Assembly (NCBI GenBank): GCA_937125035.1
Contig: CAKZLG010000066.1
Coordinates: 1-52,640 of the forward strand
Direction of reading: 5' to 3'
DNA from: an uncultured Maribacter sp.
GTDB lineage: Bacteria > Bacteroidota > Bacteroidia > Flavobacteriales > Flavobacteriaceae
DNA length: 52,640 bases
Made by a program: the position numbers and the translations under genes
Notes under the pieces: generated by a model
Told to the model about the DNA's origin: nothing
The model's input: the letters and a program-made list of their open reading frames with translations, nothing else
Databases searched by the model: none
In this document: piece after piece, positions 7,463 to 15,850 of the stretch
How positions within the stretch are numbered: position 1 is the first letter of the stretch
How the letters are laid out: every line of letters begins with the position of its first letter

Positions 7463-8259
7463 ACGTAACTGAAGAATACTTGGCCAAAAGTGGCCAAATG
7501 GTAAAACACATAGGCAACCAGGCAACTGAAATAAAAAAGGTGGCGAAACTCTTTGCCGCATCCATCCTAAAGGGCCGTATGGTACATCTGTTCGGCTCTG
7601 GGCATAGTAGAATGCTGGTAGAGGAAATGTGGCCAAGGTACGGCTCCTTTCCTGGTTTTAATCCCATTGTGGAACTTTCCCTGTCCTTTCACAATCTCGT
7701 AGTTGGGGCCAATGGGCAACGCCAGGCCATGTTCCTTGAGAACGTTCCCGGGCTGGCCTCTAGGATATTACGCAATTTTGATGTCCAAAAAGAAGATACC
7801 GCCCTCGTGGTCTCTTCCAGCGGTTGTAATGTGGTTCCCATAGAAATGGCCCAGGAATTTCAGAAAAAAGGCATTAAAGTGGTGGCCTTGATCAGTAAGG
7901 AACATCTAGAGGGCAGTTCTTCCAAAAAAACGGACGGTAAGAAATTGACGGATTTCGCAGATCATATTCTGGACACAGGTGCGCCTTTAGGCGATGCCAT
8001 GATCTATTTGAAAGGCTTGGATACCCCTGTGGCTCCCGGGTCTACCTTGGGCGGGGTCATGCTCATTAATTGTATTAAGGCCGAAGTGGCGCAGATCTTA
8101 CATCAAAATGGTAAATCGCCCAAAGTGCTCAGTAGTGGTAAAATAGTGGGCGATGCCAGAGCGGTTGAACTATTTGAAGCAGCCTATGATGAACATGCCC
8201 ATCTTATGGCCAAACTCTATGAAAATGTGGGACCCAAAAACGGTAGGAATGAAATTTAA
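7459..8259 (+). CDS. SIS-domain sugar-phosphate-binding protein (UPF0309 type)
   Basis: This 266-residue protein has a single SIS domain. The phosphosugar-binding segments are visible as HLFGSGHSR (about residues 43-51) and VVSSSGCN (about 110-117). It resembles the UPF0309 group, SIS proteins with an N-terminal helical extension whose reaction is poorly defined; related SIS proteins are ketose-aldose isomerases or etherases acting on sugar phosphates. The ATG overlaps the ROK stop (ATGA), so kinase and SIS protein are probably made together and may act in sequence. An upstream ATG at 7357 is rejected because it lies deep in the ROK gene. No signal peptide. Confidence 0.82.
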   Translation: MNVTEEYLAKSGQMVKHIGNQATEIKKVAKLFAASILKGRMVHLFGSGHSRMLVEEMWPRYGSFPGFNPIVELSLSFHNLVVGANGQRQAMFLENVPGLASRILRNFDVQKEDTALVVSSSGCNVVPIEMAQEFQKKGIKVVALISKEHLEGSSSKKTDGKKLTDFADHILDTGAPLGDAMIYLKGLDTPVAPGSTLGGVMLINCIKAEVAQILHQNGKSPKVLSSGKIVGDARAVELFEAAYDEHAHLMAKLYENVGPKNGRNEI

Positions 8260-9607
8260 TGCCTCCTTGGTCAAGGCCGTGCAGACGGATATCCTGGTCA
8301 TTGGCAGTGGAAGCGCAGGGGCCACGGCCGCCATTGCCGCCTCCAAAGGACGCCATACCGTGACCTTGGTGGAACGTTATGGATTTCCGGGAGGTACATC
8401 CACCCAAATGCTGGATACTTTTTATGGCTTTTTCACACCGTCTGAAGTTCCCAAGAAAATCGTAGGGGGCATCCCAGATACCGTGGTGAACGCACTTCAT
8501 GCCACCGGAGATGTTTTTTTACGCCCCAATACCTATGGCGCCGGTACTGGGGTCAACTACAACCCAGAGCGCTTGAAACGGGTTTGGGACCAGCTGTTCT
8601 TGGAACATGGGGTGGACCTCTATTACCATACCACGCTGGTAGGGGTGCAAAGTATGGCTGACACCACCACCTGTATTTTCTTCCATAAGGGTATTGGCTT
8701 TTTCTCCATTACCGCCAAAAGGGTCATAGATGCCACGGGTGATGCCGATTTTTGCCATTGGGCAGGAATCCCTTATGAAAAGGCGGGTGAAAAAGAACCG
8801 GCCCAGAGCATGACGACCACCTTTCGCATGGCCAATGTGGAACTAGAACAATTTGAAACCGAAGGTGGCAAACAAATGCTAAAGGAAAAAATGAGCAAAG
8901 CCTTTGAAGCGGGTCGCTATGGCCTGCCCAGAAAGGAAGGGTCCGCCCATGAAATGTGCCAGCCCAAATGCATTTCCACCGTAGCGGTAAAGGTAGTGGA
9001 TAAAGACCCCCTATCGGACAAGGGCATTACGGCGGCGGAAATCGAGGGCCGGAAACAGGCCTTTGCCTTTGAGTCCTTTTTTAGAAGCGAAGTGCCGGGA
9101 TATGAGTATGCGAAGATCATAGGGCTGTCCCATCAAATTGGGGTACGTGAGACCCGTCGTGTTCATGGTGAATATCGACTTACCAAGGAGGATTGCATGG
9201 CAGCACGGGCCTTTGATGACCAGGTTCTCCTGTGCGGGGCCCCCATTGAAGACCACAGAAAATCGGACAGCGGGGACTCGGAGACGTTTTGGCAGTATGT
9301 ACCAAATGGTGGCGTCTATGGCGTTCCCTATAGAACCTTGGTGCCCCAACAGACCAACACCGCCTGGGTGGTGGGCCGTTGTTTTTCGGCCACGCACGAT
9401 GCGCACGCTTCTTGCCGCTCCATGGCACAGACCATGGGCATGGGCCAAGCAGCGGGACTCGCGGCTGTTTTGAGCCTAGATTACGACCAATCCAACAAAG
9501 GGATACACCTGCCCCGGTTACAAGACCACCTATTGGCACTTGGCGCCATTTTAGAATTACCATCCACCCCAGCGGATACCACTAGGGATGGATGGAAAAA
9601 CAATTGA
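8249..9607 (+). CDS. FAD-dependent oxidoreductase (FAD_oxidored / PF12831-like)
   Basis: The 452-residue protein begins with a dinucleotide-binding fold: GSGSAG at residues 19-24, Glu-42 for the adenosine ribose, and FPGGTST shortly after. It ends with a second FAD-contact region rich in Gly and Ala (near MGMGQAAGLAA). This family is distinct from the GMC gene upstream and is common in sugar loci, with few defined substrates. It has no signal peptide and no cysteine cluster, so it should be cytoplasmic and flavin-only. Its start overlaps the end of the SIS gene by 11 bases and its end lies just ahead of the PTE gene. The ATG at 8249 is favoured because the Rossmann strand follows within 15 residues. 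Confidence 0.82.
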   Translation: MKFNASLVKAVQTDILVIGSGSAGATAAIAASKGRHTVTLVERYGFPGGTSTQMLDTFYGFFTPSEVPKKIVGGIPDTVVNALHATGDVFLRPNTYGAGTGVNYNPERLKRVWDQLFLEHGVDLYYHTTLVGVQSMADTTTCIFFHKGIGFFSITAKRVIDATGDADFCHWAGIPYEKAGEKEPAQSMTTTFRMANVELEQFETEGGKQMLKEKMSKAFEAGRYGLPRKEGSAHEMCQPKCISTVAVKVVDKDPLSDKGITAAEIEGRKQAFAFESFFRSEVPGYEYAKIIGLSHQIGVRETRRVHGEYRLTKEDCMAARAFDDQVLLCGAPIEDHRKSDSGDSETFWQYVPNGGVYGVPYRTLVPQQTNTAWVVGRCFSATHDAHASCRSMAQTMGMGQAAGLAAVLSLDYDQSNKGIHLPRLQDHLLALGAILELPSTPADTTRDGWKNN

Positions 9608-9609
9608 TC

Positions 9610-10566
9610 ATGAACAATTCATTTTTTAGGACCGTATTGGGCGATAGGCCCACCTCGGAAATGGAACTCACCTACAGCCATGAGCACATCGTCATAGACG
9701 ACTGTTTTGTCACGGCCAAACATCCTGAGTTCCTATTGAACGATACTGAAAAGATAGTGACAGAACTACGTGGTTTTTACAAGGCCGGTGGACGTACCGT
9801 AGTAGATACCATGCCCGCCAATAGTGGCCGCAATGTTCTTAGAATGGCCGAAGTAAGCGAGAAAAGCGGAGTACAGATCATTATGACCACCGGTATTCAT
9901 TTGGAAATCTACTATCCGGCCAACCATTGGCGGTATGCGCTGAGCGAAGATGAACTAACACGCCTGTTCATTGCGGATATTGAGGAGGGCATTGACCAGT
10001 TTGATTATTCAGGACCTTTTGTGAAACGGACGAAGCACAAAGCCGGACTCATAAAATTGGCCACGGGCAATGACACCTTCACCCCGCACCAAGAACTTGT
10101 GTTCCAAGCGGTGGTCAATGCCCACAAAGAAACTGGGGCGCCCATTCTAACGCATACCAATTACGGGAGGCAGGCCTTGGAACAGGCCCTCTTGTTTGAT
10201 AAATTAGGTGCCGATTTGAATCATGTGGTGCTCTCCCACGTGGATCGCGCTATGGAGATAGACTACAATAAAGCTGTTTTGGAAACGGGTGTACGGGTGG
10301 AGTACGACAGTGCCTTTCGTTGGAAGGAGGGTCAGCCCAATTACACCTTGAACCTATTGGAGGCCCTATTGCCCCTCTTCCCGAATCAAATTACCATGGG
10401 TATGGACATGGCCAAAAATGCCTATTGGAAAAGTTATGGTGGCACTCCCGGACTTAATTATCTCCTAGAGACCATTCCCTCTTTTTTGGAAGAAAAGGGA
10501 ATGGAGAGCTACTTTCAAAAACTGTTTTTTGACAATCCAAAACAGCTCTACGCCTTTTCTAGGTAA
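9610..10566 (+). CDS. Phosphotriesterase-family metal hydrolase, probable sugar lactonase
   Basis: A 318-residue PTE-family amidohydrolase with a full binuclear metal site: His-24 and His-26 (SHEH), the carboxylatable Lys-149 (LIKLATG), His-182 (LTHTN), His-210 (LSHVD) and Asp-266 (GMDMAKN). Several members of this branch hydrolyse lactones, including phosphorylated sugar lactones, rather than phosphotriesters. In this operon, downstream of several sugar dehydrogenases and a kinase, opening a lactone made by oxidation is the natural reading; that is inference. The ATG at 9610 is two bases after the FAD gene stop; an in-frame ATG at 9592 would add six residues and overlap. Its 3' end overlaps the convergent regulator gene by 8 bases. 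Confidence 0.87.
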   Translation: MNNSFFRTVLGDRPTSEMELTYSHEHIVIDDCFVTAKHPEFLLNDTEKIVTELRGFYKAGGRTVVDTMPANSGRNVLRMAEVSEKSGVQIIMTTGIHLEIYYPANHWRYALSEDELTRLFIADIEEGIDQFDYSGPFVKRTKHKAGLIKLATGNDTFTPHQELVFQAVVNAHKETGAPILTHTNYGRQALEQALLFDKLGADLNHVVLSHVDRAMEIDYNKAVLETGVRVEYDSAFRWKEGQPNYTLNLLEALLPLFPNQITMGMDMAKNAYWKSYGGTPGLNYLLETIPSFLEEKGMESYFQKLFFDNPKQLYAFSR

Positions 10567-11278
10567 AGAAACTGTTGCGTATGGGGTAGTCCTGGGTGGT
10601 GCAGAAAAGATCTCCGTACAAGCGAAGACCTTCCCTGCTGGTCCTGAACCGTACCTTAATGTGCAAGATGGGCGCGCCAACTTCAATAGCAAGCTTCTGT
10701 GCCATCTCCGGGGTTGCCGCAATGGACCGTAGCTCCTGTTCCGCCCCCATCACCTCAATGAGATATTTTTGCCGTAAGGTCTTAAAGAAAGATCCTTCTA
10801 CGAAATCCGATACCTGGATCATTTCCAATTGATCTTCGGCATACCAGTTATTCTCCACCACAATGGGTAAGTCGTTGATCTTGCGGATACGTTGAAAGTA
10901 GACGCATGGGGATCGTTCCTCCTCCTCTGTGCGGGCAAAAAAGGGACCTTGCGGCCATGGTGCCAAGCCCGGCGCCACGGATATGATGGTCTTTACATCA
11001 TGGTCAATGGCCCCAGAGAAGCCCCTGACCGTTAAAAGACCCAAAGATTTACTACGATCCAGCACCTTGCTGCCCCTACCCTGCTCTTTCTGAATGAAAC
11101 CCTCTTTCAACAATTCTTCCAAAGCCCTTCTCACTGTGGTCCGGGTGGTGTTGAATTTATGACAGAGCTCATGTTCAGAGGGCAAAAGGGAGTCTACGGG
11201 GAATGTACCGGTTTGAATCCCTTTTTTTATATAATCCACAATATGGGCATACTTGGGCGGCCCCGTTGCTTTTGCCAT
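10559..11278 (-). CDS. GntR/HutC-family transcriptional regulator with UTRA domain
   Basis: The 239-residue protein has an N-terminal winged helix (residues about 8-75; recognition segment LPSEHELCHKFNTTRTTVRR) and a C-terminal UTRA ligand-binding domain (about 95-232). HutC-type regulators are dimers that release palindromic operators when they bind a sugar phosphate, amino acid or similar metabolite. It is the second gene of a minus-strand pair, eight bases after the nucleoside hydrolase gene, and it meets the nine-gene operon tail to tail with an 8-base overlap. Its likely target is the 18-bp palindrome at 1197-1214. No second copy of that palindrome was seen at its own promoter region. 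Confidence 0.9.
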   Translation of the reverse strand: MAKATGPPKYAHIVDYIKKGIQTGTFPVDSLLPSEHELCHKFNTTRTTVRRALEELLKEGFIQKEQGRGSKVLDRSKSLGLLTVRGFSGAIDHDVKTIISVAPGLAPWPQGPFFARTEEEERSPCVYFQRIRKINDLPIVVENNWYAEDQLEMIQVSDFVEGSFFKTLRQKYLIEVMGAEQELRSIAATPEMAQKLAIEVGAPILHIKVRFRTSREGLRLYGDLFCTTQDYPIRNSFFT

Positions 11279-11286
11279 AGCTTTCC

Positions 11287-12183
11287 TTAGGGTTTGGTTT
11301 TTTCAAATTGACTCAAGGTGGTATAGAAATCTTGGTATATGGCCTCTGCATGTATGCTATCATAAAAGGTGATGTTCCTATTGCCACTGTCCCTTGAGGT
11401 CTTAACGGTCTTGGTCGTGGCCATATCTGGATGGAGAAACGCAGCGACCAGGGCCAAATCCCAAAGCACCCGCTTCTTTCTGCCCCCATCTATATGTGTG
11501 TACCAGCGGTGCATGAGAAATTGGCCCAGAGGGTGGTCACCAATCTGTTCTTGGACAGTCTGCCGGTCTATTTCCATGGCCGCGGCAACGCTTACCGGCA
11601 TAATGTTCATTTCAATTTTGGACTCCAACATAAAATCCAGCGCAAAGGGATCCATGGCGCAGTTGAAATCATTACGTTTGAGCACCCCGGTGTTAAAATC
11701 CATCGTAGTGCCCAACCAATAGACCTTTAATTTAGGGGCAATATCCGGGGCAATGAACACGGCAGAGGCCACATTGGTCAAGGCACCAAGGACCAATATG
11801 CTCAGCTTTTCACCTTGGGGCAGTTGCCGCGCCTCCTCAATGATACCATAACTGGCGGCGGAGTGCTGGGCACGATCGCCCCAATCATACATGCGTTCCC
11901 TACCGCCCCTTAAGGTCTTTACGGAAAGCCCCATTTCCCCCAAAAGCTGTTGGTTGAGCCTATGGCTGTTCTCCATGCTCTGCGCCACGGCCCATTGACT
12001 GGCCTGCCATTGGGCGGCATTCAGCGCCAACACTTTAACGTCCGGTTCCAATAAGATCCGTACCAAGGCAAAAGGATCGTCCACCTCATTGCCGGTATCC
12101 GCATCAACTATGATTGCATGCTGCCCTGTCAACGTGTTCCATCCAAAGAAAAAACAAATAAGAAGGAAAAGATAAGATTTCAT
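11287..12183 (-). CDS. Exported nucleoside hydrolase-like protein
   Basis: The 298-residue protein starts with a Sec signal peptide (MKSYLFLLICFFF, cleavage probably just before Gln-21). The calcium-binding Asp cluster of inosine-uridine nucleoside hydrolases is present as DADTGNEVDD, along with LGALTNVASA and the C-terminal WD. These enzymes cleave the N-glycosidic bond of nucleosides or related ribosides. Periplasmic location suggests salvage of extracellular nucleosides or glycosides. It is co-transcribed with the GntR/UTRA regulator, so its substrate may be linked to the pathway that regulator controls. The ATG at 12183 is chosen because the signal peptide begins there; an upstream ATG at 12246 adds 21 polar and aromatic residues and would hide it. 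Confidence 0.85.
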   Translation of the reverse strand: MKSYLFLLICFFFGWNTLTGQHAIIVDADTGNEVDDPFALVRILLEPDVKVLALNAAQWQASQWAVAQSMENSHRLNQQLLGEMGLSVKTLRGGRERMYDWGDRAQHSAASYGIIEEARQLPQGEKLSILVLGALTNVASAVFIAPDIAPKLKVYWLGTTMDFNTGVLKRNDFNCAMDPFALDFMLESKIEMNIMPVSVAAAMEIDRQTVQEQIGDHPLGQFLMHRWYTHIDGGRKKRVLWDLALVAAFLHPDMATTKTVKTSRDSGNRNITFYDSIHAEAIYQDFYTTLSQFEKTKP

Positions 12184-12256
12184 ATAGAAAAGGTTTTGAT
12201 GGATTTTTGGCCATAATTTAGGATAATATTTATAAATGTGGCGCATGAGCCGGTTC

Positions 12257-12284
12257 TTTGTTCGGCCTCAAAATTGTACTTTTG
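12257..12284 (+). promoter_or_regulatory. Candidate uvrA promoter
   Basis: TTTG at 12257-12260 and a perfect -7 element TACTTTTG at 12277-12284 are spaced by 16 bases. The uvrA ATG lies only 19 bases downstream of the -7 element, so the leader would be about a dozen bases. The same 119-base interval must also hold the divergent promoter of the nucleoside hydrolase gene, for which I see no good match. Confidence 0.5.
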
Positions 12285-12302
12285 CCACTTTGCTATGATT
12301 TC

Positions 12303-15131
12303 ATGATCACATACGAAGAAAATATTGAGGTCAAGGGTGCCCGTGTGCATAACCTGAAAAACATTGATGTGACCATACCCCGGGAAAAGTTGGTGGTCAT
12401 TACCGGGCTGTCCGGCAGTGGAAAATCGTCTTTGGCCTTTGATACGATTTATGCCGAAGGCCAGCGCAGGTACATAGAGACCTTTTCCGCCTATGCCAGA
12501 CAGTTCCTTGGCGGACTGGAACGGCCCGATGTGGATAAAATCGATGGGCTGTCTCCCGTCATCGCCATAGAACAAAAGACCACCTCAAAATCGCCCCGAA
12601 GCACGGTGGGCACCATCACGGAAATCTACGACTTTCTAAGGTTGCTCTTTGCCCGTGCCGCCGATGCCCATAGCTACAACACCGGTGAAAAAATGGTGAG
12701 CTACAGTGATGAACAGATCAAAGACCTCATCATTTCCCTATACAAGGATAAAAAAATAAATGTACTGGCCCCCATCGTTCGGTCTAGAAAGGGCCATTAC
12801 CGGGAACTTTTTGAACAGATTGCCAAACAAGGCTTTGTCAAAGTGCGGGTAGATGGGGAGGTCAAAGACCTTGTAAAGGGCATGAAAGTAGATCGGTACA
12901 AGACCCATGACATTGAGATCGTCATTGATAGGATCAAGGTGACCGAAACGGAAGAGCTGCACAAACGCTTGGCCGAGACCATCAACACGGCCATGTACAG
13001 TGGAGATAACGTAATGATGGTGACCGAGGAAGGTGCCCAAGAGCCCCGTTATTTCAGTAGGGACCTCATGTGCCCCACCACGGGCATCTCCTACCCCACC
13101 CCGGAGCCGAACACGTTTTCCTTCAATTCACCCAAGGGCATGTGCGCCCATTGCAGCGGGCTGGGCCATGTTTATGAGGTGAACGAACACAAAATATTTC
13201 CCAATAAGAAAATATCGATTAAAAAAGGGGGCATTGCCCCATTGGGGGAATACAAAAAATCATGGGCCTTTAAGCAGATAGAGACCATAGGCCAGCGCTA
13301 TGGCTTTGAATTGACGGATGCCATTGAAAAAATACCCCAACAGGCCATGCAGATCCTTTTGTACGGTGGCCAGGAACGTTTTGAGGTAGATTCAAAGACC
13401 TTGGGCGTAAAACGAAATTACAATATAGACTACGAAGGCATCTCCAATTTCATAAAAACACAGTTCAAGGAGTCGCAATCCACATCGATCAAGCGTTGGG
13501 CCAAGGAATATATGGACAAAGTGATCTGCCCGGAATGTAATGGGGCACGGCTCAGAAGGGAATCGCTTTATTTTAAGTTAGATGATAGGAACATTGCCGA
13601 TCTGGCCCAAATGGATATTGCAGAGCTCGCCCATTTTTTTGGGGAAGTGGGGCCTAGGCTATCCACCAATCAATTTAAGATCGCCGAGGAGATACTCAAG
13701 GAAATACGAACACGCATTCAGTTCTTACTGGATGTGGGGCTGGATTACCTTTCCCTGAACCGCGGTTCAAAGAGCCTTTCTGGCGGGGAGGCACAGCGCA
13801 TACGGTTGGCCACCCAGATTGGGTCACAATTGGTGGGCGTGCTCTATATTTTGGATGAACCCAGTATAGGACTGCACCAACGAGACAATGCCAGGCTGAT
13901 CAAATCCTTGGAATCCTTGCGCGACCTAGGCAATTCCGTGATCGTAGTAGAACACGACAAGGACATGATAGAAAGCGCGGACCACGTTATTGATATTGGC
14001 CCTAGAGCGGGCCGGCATGGAGGGGAGATCATTTCTGAAGGCAAACCCTCTGAGCTTAAGCACCAGCTCACCCTTACCGCAGACTACATCACCGGTGTAA
14101 AAACCATTGCAGTTCCCAAAAAGCGAAGATCCGGAAACGGTAAGAAGATCGTACTTACCGGTTGCACGGGCAACAATCTCAAAAACATTAGCGTAACCTT
14201 TCCATTGGGAATGATGATCGGGGTCACGGGCGTATCTGGCAGTGGGAAGTCCACCTTGGTCAATGAGACCCTCTACCCCATTATGAACGCCCATTATTTC
14301 AATGGTGTAAAAAAACCAATGCCCTACAAAAAGATAAAGGGCCTGGAACATATAGACAAGGTCATAGACATCAACCAAGCTCCCATAGGCCGTACCCCAA
14401 GATCAAACCCCGCCACCTATACAGGGGTCTTCAGCGAGATCAGAGCTTTGTTCACCAAGACGCCCGAAGCCTCCATTAGGGGGTATAAACCGGGTAGGTT
14501 CAGTTTTAATGTGAAAGGAGGCCGATGCGAGACCTGCCAAGGGGGTGGACTACGGGTCATAGAAATGAATTTTCTGCCCGATGTGTACGTGGAATGCGAA
14601 ACCTGTAATGGCAAGCGTTTCAACCGTGAAACCTTGGAAATACGATATAAGGGCAAGTCCATTGCAGACGTACTGGAAATGACCATCAATGAATCAGTGG
14701 AGTTTTTTGAGGCCATTCCAAAAATATACAGAAAATTAAAGACCATACAGGATGTGGGCCTGGGCTATATTTCCTTGGGACAGCAGTCCACCACGCTATC
14801 CGGTGGGGAGGCCCAACGCATTAAATTGGCCACAGAACTTTCCAAACGCGACACCGGAAACACCTTTTATATTTTGGATGAACCCACAACGGGCCTCCAT
14901 TTTGAGGACATAAGGGTCTTGATGGACGTCCTCAACAAACTGGTGGACAAAGGGAACACCATTTTGATCATTGAACACAATATGGATGTCATTAAAATGA
15001 TGGACCACATCATTGATATTGGCTACGAAGGGGGAAGATCGGGTGGCCAGTTGGTGGCAAAGGGTACGCCAGAGGCCGTTTGCAAGGACAAAAAGAGCCA
15101 TACGGCCGCATTTTTACGCAAAGAACTATAA
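12303..15131 (+). CDS. uvrA: Excinuclease ABC subunit A
   Basis: The 942-residue protein is a full-length UvrA, the damage-recognising ATPase of nucleotide excision repair. It has two ABC modules: Walker A GLSGSGKS (residues 35-42) and GVSGSGKS (about 643-650), with signature [12 protein letters not shown] near 491 and [12 protein letters not shown] near 832. The C-terminal zinc finger C-x2-C-x19-C-x2-C (about 742-768) is intact. In the first zinc region one cysteine pair is reduced to CPTT, as I recall for other Bacteroidota UvrA proteins. The ATG at 12303 fits the family start ([12 protein letters not shown]). It is followed after 30 bases by the LOG-family gene, so it may be the first gene of a three-gene unit. 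Confidence 0.97.
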   Translation: MITYEENIEVKGARVHNLKNIDVTIPREKLVVITGLSGSGKSSLAFDTIYAEGQRRYIETFSAYARQFLGGLERPDVDKIDGLSPVIAIEQKTTSKSPRSTVGTITEIYDFLRLLFARAADAHSYNTGEKMVSYSDEQIKDLIISLYKDKKINVLAPIVRSRKGHYRELFEQIAKQGFVKVRVDGEVKDLVKGMKVDRYKTHDIEIVIDRIKVTETEELHKRLAETINTAMYSGDNVMMVTEEGAQEPRYFSRDLMCPTTGISYPTPEPNTFSFNSPKGMCAHCSGLGHVYEVNEHKIFPNKKISIKKGGIAPLGEYKKSWAFKQIETIGQRYGFELTDAIEKIPQQAMQILLYGGQERFEVDSKTLGVKRNYNIDYEGISNFIKTQFKESQSTSIKRWAKEYMDKVICPECNGARLRRESLYFKLDDRNIADLAQMDIAELAHFFGEVGPRLSTNQFKIAEEILKEIRTRIQFLLDVGLDYLSLNRGSKSLSGGEAQRIRLATQIGSQLVGVLYILDEPSIGLHQRDNARLIKSLESLRDLGNSVIVVEHDKDMIESADHVIDIGPRAGRHGGEIISEGKPSELKHQLTLTADYITGVKTIAVPKKRRSGNGKKIVLTGCTGNNLKNISVTFPLGMMIGVTGVSGSGKSTLVNETLYPIMNAHYFNGVKKPMPYKKIKGLEHIDKVIDINQAPIGRTPRSNPATYTGVFSEIRALFTKTPEASIRGYKPGRFSFNVKGGRCETCQGGGLRVIEMNFLPDVYVECETCNGKRFNRETLEIRYKGKSIADVLEMTINESVEFFEAIPKIYRKLKTIQDVGLGYISLGQQSTTLSGGEAQRIKLATELSKRDTGNTFYILDEPTTGLHFEDIRVLMDVLNKLVDKGNTILIIEHNMDVIKMMDHIIDIGYEGGRSGGQLVAKGTPEAVCKDKKSHTAAFLRKEL

Positions 15132-15161
15132 ATAAGATACATTCGTTAAAAAAATAAGACT

Positions 15162-15848
15162 ATGAGGTCAGAAAAACACCATAAGGGTTGGAATGAGATA
15201 AAAACCAACGATTCCTGGGCCATTTTTAAGATCATGGGCGAGTTTGTGAACGGCTTTGAGCGGATGAGCCAAATAGGCCCCTGTGTTTCCATTTTTGGTT
15301 CTGCGAGAACCAAACCAGACCAAAAATACTATGAGTTGGCCGTAAAGGTGGCCCAGACCCTTGCCGAAAACGGTTATGGGGTCATTACCGGGGGTGGACC
15401 CGGCATCATGGAAGCGGGCAACCGCGGGGCCCACTTAGCCGGTGGTACCTCGGTGGGGCTCAATATAGACCTCCCTTTTGAACAACATGACAATCCGTAC
15501 ATAGATGATGACAAGAGCCTTGACTTCGACTACTTTTTTGTGCGAAAGGTCATGTTCGTAAAATACAGCCAGGGCTTTGTAGTACTACCGGGCGGTTTTG
15601 GTACTTTGGATGAGCTCTTTGAAGCCATTACCCTCATACAGACCCATAAAATTGGTAAATTCCCCATTGTTTTGGTAGGGTCTGACTACTGGAGGGGCCT
15701 CTTGGACTGGATTAAGAATACCATGGTCACTGGGGCCACCATAAGCCCAGAGGACATGAACCTCATCCGTTTGGTGGATACGGAAGATGAGGTAGTGGAG
15801 ATCATCAATGAATTCTACAGGGGTCATACCATGAGCCCAAACTTTTAA
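15162..15848 (+). CDS. LOG-family (TIGR00730) nucleotide 5'-monophosphate phosphoribohydrolase
   Basis: A 228-residue Rossmann-like protein with the family motifs GGGPGIMEAGNRGA and PGGFGTLDE (about residues 143-151), the latter holding the catalytic Glu. LOG proteins cleave the base from nucleoside 5'-monophosphates, including cytokinin precursors; the older label lysine decarboxylase is not supported for this family. It lies 30 bases downstream of uvrA, and the next gene starts two bases after its stop codon, so the three are probably co-transcribed. Cytoplasmic; no signal peptide. Confidence 0.9.
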   Translation: MRSEKHHKGWNEIKTNDSWAIFKIMGEFVNGFERMSQIGPCVSIFGSARTKPDQKYYELAVKVAQTLAENGYGVITGGGPGIMEAGNRGAHLAGGTSVGLNIDLPFEQHDNPYIDDDKSLDFDYFFVRKVMFVKYSQGFVVLPGGFGTLDELFEAITLIQTHKIGKFPIVLVGSDYWRGLLDWIKNTMVTGATISPEDMNLIRLVDTEDEVVEIINEFYRGHTMSPNF

Positions 15849-15850
15849 CT

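Noticed and set aside
15162-15848. Lysine decarboxylase
   Set aside because: The PGGxGTxxE motif belongs to LOG-type phosphoribohydrolases; the decarboxylase label is an old misannotation.
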